Of a stretch of DNA of 64,000 nucleotides, positions 56,265 through 64,000 are shown one piece after another; positions within the stretch are counted from its first letter, which is position 1; every line of letters begins with the position of its first letter. Under the pieces are notes generated by a model that saw only the letters and a program-made list of their open reading frames with translations, ran no database searches and was not told the origin of the DNA. Source of the DNA: Azoarcus sp. (GTDB lineage: Bacteria; Pseudomonadota; Gammaproteobacteria; Burkholderiales; Rhodocyclaceae); assembly GCA_030656215.1 (NCBI GenBank), contig JAUSOD010000012.1:62001-126000 (forward strand), read 5' to 3'. The translations under genes and the position numbers were made by a program.

Positions 56265-56830
56265 GCGCGCCCATTGTTTACCAACGGCAGGCGGGCGCCG
56301 CGCTCATCGTTGCCCTGATCCTGCTGGTAGTCATGACCTTGCTCGGCTTGTCGAGTGTACGTACGGTCTCCCAGGGGGAGCGGATGACCTCCAACACCTT
56401 CGATCGTAGCCTCGGCTTTCAGGGGGCAGAGGCCGCGCTGCGCGCCGGTGAGGCGGTGGCGGACGCCCAGTCCAAGACCATTCCGCCCAATGCCGGCTTC
56501 GACAGCAGCGGGTTGTATGTCGACGTGGGAGCCACCTGCGAAGCATCGCCCTGTCAGAACGGTTTGTGCTCGCAACCGGATAAGGACTGCACGGCGCGCT
56601 GGCTCGATAGCGGGTTCAATGGGTGGGCAAACGCGGCAGGCCTCGGGCTGACGGCGCTGGCGGCAACGCCCCAGTACATTGTTGAGTACCTCGGCGGCAA
56701 TTTCCCTTGCAATGTGGATGATCCCGGCATTGGAGCGCAAAACTGCAAGCGCTATCGGGTGTCCGCTCGTAGCCATGGCGGTGGTGATCGCGCAATGGTG
56801 ATTCTGCAATCTATCTATGCAACCGAATGA
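56261..56830 (+). CDS. pilX: Type IV pilus minor pilin PilX
   Basis: 189 residues. QRQAG then AALIVALILLVVMTLLGLSS: the PilX N-terminal motif lacks Glu5, which is normal for this family. MTSNTFDRSLGFQGAEAALR follows. Cys-rich D-region (CEASPCQNGLCSQPDKDC). It overlaps pilW by 4 bases. Partner in the pilus tip priming complex. Confidence 0.92.
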   Translation: MSAPIVYQRQAGAALIVALILLVVMTLLGLSSVRTVSQGERMTSNTFDRSLGFQGAEAALRAGEAVADAQSKTIPPNAGFDSSGLYVDVGATCEASPCQNGLCSQPDKDCTARWLDSGFNGWANAAGLGLTALAATPQYIVEYLGGNFPCNVDDPGIGAQNCKRYRVSARSHGGGDRAMVILQSIYATE

Positions 56831-56837
56831 GAGACGC

Positions 56838-59800
56838 ATGATGACCAACGATTTCAGGGCCAGTCTTGTTCGCCCGCTATCCACCCCGGGGGTATTGGTG
56901 TGGCCGATGCTTGCGGCGCTGCTGGGTGCCCCGCTCGCCGTGTCGTCTGCGCCGGCCATTCCCGAAACGCCGCTGGTGGCCACCCAGGCTGCCATCCCCC
57001 TCAGCATGATGGTGGTCGGTCGCGATCACACGCTGTTTTACGAGGCATACAACGATGCGAGCGACATCGATGGCGATGGCACGCTGGACACTCGATTCAA
57101 ACCGAGGATCACCTATTACGGGTTGTTTGATTCCACCCTGTGCTATTCCCATTCGCAGAGTGCTACCAACACCGACCTGTTCACGCCGGTTGCAGTGGCG
57201 GGTGCACTCGGCACGTGCTCCGGCCAATGGTCGGGAAACTGGCTGAACTACGTCACCACCAGCCGTATCGATGCACTGCGCAAGGTGTTCTACGGCGGGT
57301 ACCGCGATGTGGACAGCACGACTCAGACTGTTCTGCGGCGCGCCTACGTGCCGCAGGATGCGCACTCCTGGGCCAAGGAGTATACGAGCGAGGCGGTGGA
57401 CGGCTACGCCATCGGCAGCTATACGCCCCTGAGCGCACCGACCGCGGGTACTAGGCATCTTTTCGGCAATCTCACCGCGACCGCAGGCGTGAATTGCGCG
57501 ACGCTCACAAATTGCAGCGGTTTGCCGCCGCTTCTGCGGGTCGTCCTCAACAGCAACCGCCGGGTGTGGGCTTGGGCGTCCACCGAAAGGCCGGTGTTGC
57601 GGGCCGACGATCACGGCGGAACCTCGCGCAAGGATTACACCGTGCGCGTCGAGGTATGTACGGCCACCTACAACGGCGGTTGCAAGCGTTACCCCAACGG
57701 CGGACTGAAGCCGACCGGCTTGCTGCACGAGTATGGCGAGAGCGACGCCATGATGTTCGGGTTGTTGACCGGAAGCTACAACAAGAACATGTCCGGGGGT
57801 GTGCTGCGCAAGGTGGTGTCGTCCTTCAAGAGCGAAGTCAATCAGACCACAGGCCAGTTCGCCGCCGCCGCCACTATCGTCAATGCGCTCGACAGCTTGC
57901 GCATTCGTGACTTTAACAATAACAGAACCGACAATTCGTATCGCGGCGGCTGGGTCACCACGCGCCCCATGAACGAGGGCGAGTTCGTCGACTGGGGCAA
58001 TCCGATCGGCGAGATGATGTATGAGGCGCTACGTTACTTTGCCGGCAAGAAAGCGGCCACCGGTGCTTTTGCCACCAGCGGCAGCTACGACGGGCAAATC
58101 GGTCTGCCCGTCGCAACCTGGGATGACCCTTATCAGGCGGGGAGTGCGGCAAGTGCTCAGTGGTGTGCGCGGCCAAACATGATGGTGGTTTCCGGGATCA
58201 ACCCCTCCTTCGATTCGGACCAGGTTCCTGGTAGCGACTTCAGCTCCTTCTCGGGGGATCTTGCAGGCCTCAATGTGAAGGACCTCGCACAGACGATCAC
58301 GAACGGCGAAGCCGGCGTGGCCGGCATGCGCTACATCGGTCAGTCCGGCACGCTCTACGATGGGGCGCCGACGGCAAAAAGTGTCAGCTCACTTGGCACG
58401 ATCCGCGGGCTTGCGCCCGAGGAGCCGACCAAGCAGGGCAGCTACTATTCGGCCTCTGTCGCCCACTTCGGGCGGATAAACAGCGTGCGCAGCGACTTGC
58501 AGAAGAGCACGCAAACTGTCGATACCTACGCCGTGGTACTGAGCTCTCCGCTACCGCGCATCGAGGCCCGGACCACGTCTGGCAGCATCATCACCGTGGT
58601 GCCGTTCGCCAAGTCGACCGGAGGCTCGAGCATCTCGAACACGAAGGGGAATTTTCAGCCCACTAACCAGATCGTCGATTTTTATGTAGACACCATCGTC
58701 AACTCCTCCGCCGCCGATGCTGACGCCTCGGTCAATGGGGGCCGTTATTACGCCCGCTTCCGGATCAACTTCGAAGACGTCGAGCAGGGCGCCGACCACG
58801 ACATGGACGCCATCGTCGTGTATGAAATCGCGGCCGAAGCCGACGGCCGCCTCAAGGTCACGCTGACGCCGGAGTATCAGGCGGGCGGCATCCAACATAG
58901 CATGGGCTACGTCGTGTCTGGCACGGACAATGACGGTGTCTATCTCGTCGTCCAGGACGAGAACGTGGATCGTTTTTACCACCTGAACGTCCCCCCGGGT
59001 ATGAGTCCGGGCGCTTGCGACGTCACCACGCCACCGGCCGCCTGCAACAAGCTGCCGTACACCAACGGGCCTGTGACGCCAACCAACCTCAGGTATAGCG
59101 AGCGCTTCTTCACTCCGGGATCGTCGAGCGCCAGTCTGCTCAAAGATCCACTCTGGTACGCCGCCAAGTGGGGTGGTTTCGTCGATCGGAACGACAACAA
59201 GCGTCCCGATCTGCCGATCGAGTGGGACGCCAATGGCGACGGTGTGCCGGACACCTACTTTCTGGTCCAGAACCCGCTCAAGCTGAAAGAGGCGCTCAAG
59301 CGCAGCCTGGATACCATCGTCGAACGCAGCGCGAGCGCCGGTAACATCACGTCGAACGGGCAGCAGTTGCAGGCTGAGAGCCGTGTTTTTCAGACCCAGT
59401 TCAACAGCGGGAACTGGTCCGGAGAGTTGTTCGCCTACGACATCACCGCCTCAGGGGTGAATACGACCCCGGCCTGGAGCGCGTCGAATGGCATCCCGGC
59501 CGCCGCCGCGCGCAAGGTGTTTGCGTGGAAGGATGCGGACACAAAAGGGATTGCGTTTGAGTGGGACGCCTTGTCTGAAACCCAGCAAGCGGCGCTGGGG
59601 ACCGAAGCGGTGCTTGATTACGTGCTGGGGAGCCAGTCGAACGAGATCCAGAACGCGGGTGTTTTCCGCACCCGGACCAAGCGCTTGGGCGACATTGTTC
59701 ACTCCTCGCCCTACTACGTGAAGGATACCAACACCGTATACGTGGGCGGCAACGACGGAATGCTGCATGCATTTTCAGCTAACGGCACCGAGCTCTTTGC

Positions 59801-61097
59801 GTACATTCCCGGTCTGGTGTTTTCCAAGCTGGCGAGTCTTGCATCACTGGATTACGATCACACCTTTTTTGTCGATGGAGACATAGCGGTGTCGACGCTT
59901 GCGCAGACACCGGGCAAGAACATCCTGGTCGCGTCCACCGGTCGTGGCGCGAGCGGGCTGTTTGCACTGGACGTGACGAAGCCAAGCGCCTTTGCCGCGT
60001 CGAACGTGCTGTGGGAACACAGTGGCGCGGCCGACAACGACTTTGGCCTTGTCCTCGGGCGACCGCAGATTGCCACCGTCGAGAATGGCGACACCGTGGT
60101 ACTGGTGGGCAATGGGCACAATAGTGTCAGTGGAAAGGCCGTGCTCTACGTGTTCGATCTTGAGAGTGGAGAACTGTTGAAAACGATCGACACCGGGGTG
60201 GGCGTCGATAACGGCATGTCTACCCCGACCCTGGTGGACAGTGACGGCAATGGAAAGGTCGACACCGTTTATGCTGGTGATCTGAGGGGCAATGTCTGGC
60301 GTTTCGACATCAGCGGCAAGGAATACAGCGATTGGAAGTCCCAATTCATGTCCGGTAGTACCCCGCGGCCTCTTTTTTCCGCGCTCGATGCAAGCAATGT
60401 GCCGCAGCCCATCACGGCCCAGATCACGGTGGCAGTCAATACCGTGACGAGCGATGTCAACCACGGCAAGCGGTTTATCCTGTTCGGCACGGGGAGCTAT
60501 GTCTATGCTGGCGACCCCAATGACAAACAGGTTCAATCCTGGTACGGCGTGATCGACGATGATGCGCCGGTCAGCGGGCGGGCTGCCCTGCGTGGGCGGT
60601 CGATAGACACTTTGGGCACGGTTGGGGGCTTCGGGGTGAGGGTTTTCTCCGAGGCGGTCGCTGACGACATGGTTGGTATGAAAGGCTGGTTCGTGGATCT
60701 GAAGGACCCTAACCCGCGTGGCGAGCGCATTGTCACCCGGTCGAACGTGTATTCCTTCCTGGAGCCGGTTTTGATTGCGAGCAGCATCATCCCCGACCCT
60801 GACCCGTGCGAGGCGGGCGGAAGCGGTTATGTCAATGCGGTTAATCCATTTACCGGTGCGCGCCTGGTGTATCCGGCCTTCGACTTGAACAACGACGGCA
60901 AGTTTGATGACCTGGACAAGCTGGCGGGTTTGGTGGTCGGGTCGTTCGATCCGAGGATCGGGATGCCGGGAGAGGCAACCGTGGTAGGGGACCGGCTGGT
61001 GGTGGGTGGGTCGACCGGCGAAATTGCCGACATGCGCATCAATCTTGGGTTGAAGCGGACGGGACGCATCTCGTGGCGTGAAGTGTTGGGGGACTGA
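56838..61097 (+). CDS. pilY1: PilY1, type IV pilus tip adhesin/assembly factor
   Basis: 1419 residues. Signal peptide (VWPMLAALLGAPLAVSSAPA), a long N-terminal region (to about 830) and a C-terminal PQQ-like beta-propeller (NTVYVGGNDGMLHAFSANGT; DGDIAVSTLAQTPGKNILVA; TPTLVDSDGNGKVDTVYAGD). Ca2+-binding loops of EF-hand type are visible: DIDGDGTLD near residue 75, DANGDGVPD near 800, DSDGNGKVD near 1135 and DLNNDGKFD near 1352. PilY1 controls retraction and adhesion in a Ca2+-dependent way and senses surfaces. ATG 56838 or the adjacent ATG 56841. Starts 7 bases after pilX; pilE follows after 3 bases. No pilY2. Confidence 0.94.
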   Translation: MMTNDFRASLVRPLSTPGVLVWPMLAALLGAPLAVSSAPAIPETPLVATQAAIPLSMMVVGRDHTLFYEAYNDASDIDGDGTLDTRFKPRITYYGLFDSTLCYSHSQSATNTDLFTPVAVAGALGTCSGQWSGNWLNYVTTSRIDALRKVFYGGYRDVDSTTQTVLRRAYVPQDAHSWAKEYTSEAVDGYAIGSYTPLSAPTAGTRHLFGNLTATAGVNCATLTNCSGLPPLLRVVLNSNRRVWAWASTERPVLRADDHGGTSRKDYTVRVEVCTATYNGGCKRYPNGGLKPTGLLHEYGESDAMMFGLLTGSYNKNMSGGVLRKVVSSFKSEVNQTTGQFAAAATIVNALDSLRIRDFNNNRTDNSYRGGWVTTRPMNEGEFVDWGNPIGEMMYEALRYFAGKKAATGAFATSGSYDGQIGLPVATWDDPYQAGSAASAQWCARPNMMVVSGINPSFDSDQVPGSDFSSFSGDLAGLNVKDLAQTITNGEAGVAGMRYIGQSGTLYDGAPTAKSVSSLGTIRGLAPEEPTKQGSYYSASVAHFGRINSVRSDLQKSTQTVDTYAVVLSSPLPRIEARTTSGSIITVVPFAKSTGGSSISNTKGNFQPTNQIVDFYVDTIVNSSAADADASVNGGRYYARFRINFEDVEQGADHDMDAIVVYEIAAEADGRLKVTLTPEYQAGGIQHSMGYVVSGTDNDGVYLVVQDENVDRFYHLNVPPGMSPGACDVTTPPAACNKLPYTNGPVTPTNLRYSERFFTPGSSSASLLKDPLWYAAKWGGFVDRNDNKRPDLPIEWDANGDGVPDTYFLVQNPLKLKEALKRSLDTIVERSASAGNITSNGQQLQAESRVFQTQFNSGNWSGELFAYDITASGVNTTPAWSASNGIPAAAARKVFAWKDADTKGIAFEWDALSETQQAALGTEAVLDYVLGSQSNEIQNAGVFRTRTKRLGDIVHSSPYYVKDTNTVYVGGNDGMLHAFSANGTELFAYIPGLVFSKLASLASLDYDHTFFVDGDIAVSTLAQTPGKNILVASTGRGASGLFALDVTKPSAFAASNVLWEHSGAADNDFGLVLGRPQIATVENGDTVVLVGNGHNSVSGKAVLYVFDLESGELLKTIDTGVGVDNGMSTPTLVDSDGNGKVDTVYAGDLRGNVWRFDISGKEYSDWKSQFMSGSTPRPLFSALDASNVPQPITAQITVAVNTVTSDVNHGKRFILFGTGSYVYAGDPNDKQVQSWYGVIDDDAPVSGRAALRGRSIDTLGTVGGFGVRVFSEAVADDMVGMKGWFVDLKDPNPRGERIVTRSNVYSFLEPVLIASSIIPDPDPCEAGGSGYVNAVNPFTGARLVYPAFDLNNDGKFDDLDKLAGLVVGSFDPRIGMPGEATVVGDRLVVGGSTGEIADMRINLGLKRTGRISWREVLGD

Positions 61098-61100
61098 GAA

Positions 61101-61514
61101 ATGAAGCGTCAGCGCGCTTTTACCTTGATTGAAGTGATGATCGTCGTGGCGATTGTGGGCATACTCGCGTCAGTTGCGTACCCGAGTTATCAGCAGTACG
61201 TGCTGAAGACTCACCGTGCGGTGGCCGCTGCGTGTGCGATGGAAGTCGCGCAATTCATGGAGCGGTACTACACGACAAACATGACTTACGTGGGCGCGGT
61301 CCTGCCTGCGCTCTCGTGCAGGACTGATCTTGCCGGACGTTATACGCTGGAGTTCGATGCTACGCTTCCGACGACGGCAAGCACGTATCGGATTCTGGCG
61401 GTGCCGGTGGCCGAAGGCCCGCAGGCGCGGGACACACGTTGTGCCACGCTCCGAATCAATCAGACGGGTCTCAAGACCGTGTCGGGCTCGGCGACAGTGG
61501 CGGAGTGTTGGTAG
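61101..61514 (+). CDS. pilE: Type IV pilus minor pilin PilE
   Basis: 137 residues. KRQRA then [20 protein letters not shown] with Glu5, [20 protein letters not shown], and Cys pairs in the C-terminal half, with the last at the C-terminus (VAECW). The residue before the cleavage site is Ala, not the usual Gly. Last gene of the minor pilin operon, 3 bases after pilY1. Confidence 0.93.
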   Translation: MKRQRAFTLIEVMIVVAIVGILASVAYPSYQQYVLKTHRAVAAACAMEVAQFMERYYTTNMTYVGAVLPALSCRTDLAGRYTLEFDATLPTTASTYRILAVPVAEGPQARDTRCATLRINQTGLKTVSGSATVAECW

Positions 61515-61544
61515 CCACTGTTGATTGCCACTCTGTGAGTTAGA

Positions 61545-61576
61545 GGGAAGGCTGCTGCGACAGCCTTCCCTTCTTT
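61545..61576 (+). terminator. Terminator of the minor pilin operon
   Basis: GGGAAGGCTG (61545-61554), loop CTGCGA, CAGCCTTCCC (61561-61570), then TTCTTT. It lies between pilE and the convergent ppc, and may serve both. Confidence 0.88.
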
Positions 61577-61579
61577 GAC

Positions 61580-64000
<2,421 letters not shown>

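Noticed and set aside
56261..56340. PilX without Glu5 taken as a defective pilin
   Set aside because: The PilX family normally lacks Glu5 and has the GAALIVALILL-type start.

Overview
The window is GC-rich chromosomal DNA from a betaproteobacterium, most likely Rhodocyclales/Zoogloeaceae (Azoarcus, Thauera or Aromatoleum relatives). This assignment rests on gene content and order (nirBD, petABC-sspAB, hemA-prfA-prmC-grxD, type IV pilus genes, PEP carboxylase) and on protein style; no search was run. Nearly all of it is core genome. Accessory signs are confined to about 37.7-40.2 kb and 46.6-49.5 kb.

Layout. 0-2.8 kb: end of nirB, nirD, a chemoreceptor without a sensor domain and a separate nitrate/nitrite-sensing (NIT) protein. 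2.8-9.1 kb (minus strand): DEDDh exonuclease, a cNMP/CBS/nucleotidyltransferase regulator, a BCCT transporter and an MgtE with a duplicated N-terminal segment. 9.2-15.2 kb: one gene encoding a fused GltB-GltD glutamate synthase whose start codon is not canonical. 15.3-20.3 kb: a conserved unknown protein, a nitroreductase, the 4.5S SRP RNA, a ZIP transporter and cfa. 20.5-28.1 kb (plus strand): dnaX-ybaB-recR, the cytochrome bc1 operon petABC, sspAB and a bacteriohemerythrin. 28.1-34.5 kb: dadA, fbp, tamA and groESL, the last with a textbook CIRCE operator over a sigma70/sigma32 promoter. 34.8-37.1 kb: a TctD/QseB-type two-component pair and tRNA-Phe.

37.2-40.2 kb is a patchwork: a small outer-membrane protein, an Rpn-family nuclease gene broken by an amber codon, pilA, a Sel1-like protein, short repeats in inverted orientation around pilA, and remnants of a toxin-antitoxin pair. 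40.2-46.5 kb: a mini histidine kinase with a response regulator-TPR protein, then hemA-prfA-prmC-grxD.

46.6-49.5 kb (minus strand) holds the most intriguing system: a tightly coupled four-gene cassette with a strong sigma54 promoter match. It encodes a Tat-exported Gly/Tyr-rich protein, a PqqD-like chaperone, an HPr-kinase-like protein and a nucleotidyltransferase (the poorly characterised 'HPr-rel-A' type). 49.6-54.3 kb: a Ser/Thr kinase-cNMP fusion, argH and an AlgZ/AlgR-type pair. 54.3-61.5 kb: the minor pilin operon fimT-pilVWX-pilY1-pilE, divergent from algZR, which fits control of pilus assembly by AlgR. The window closes inside ppc.
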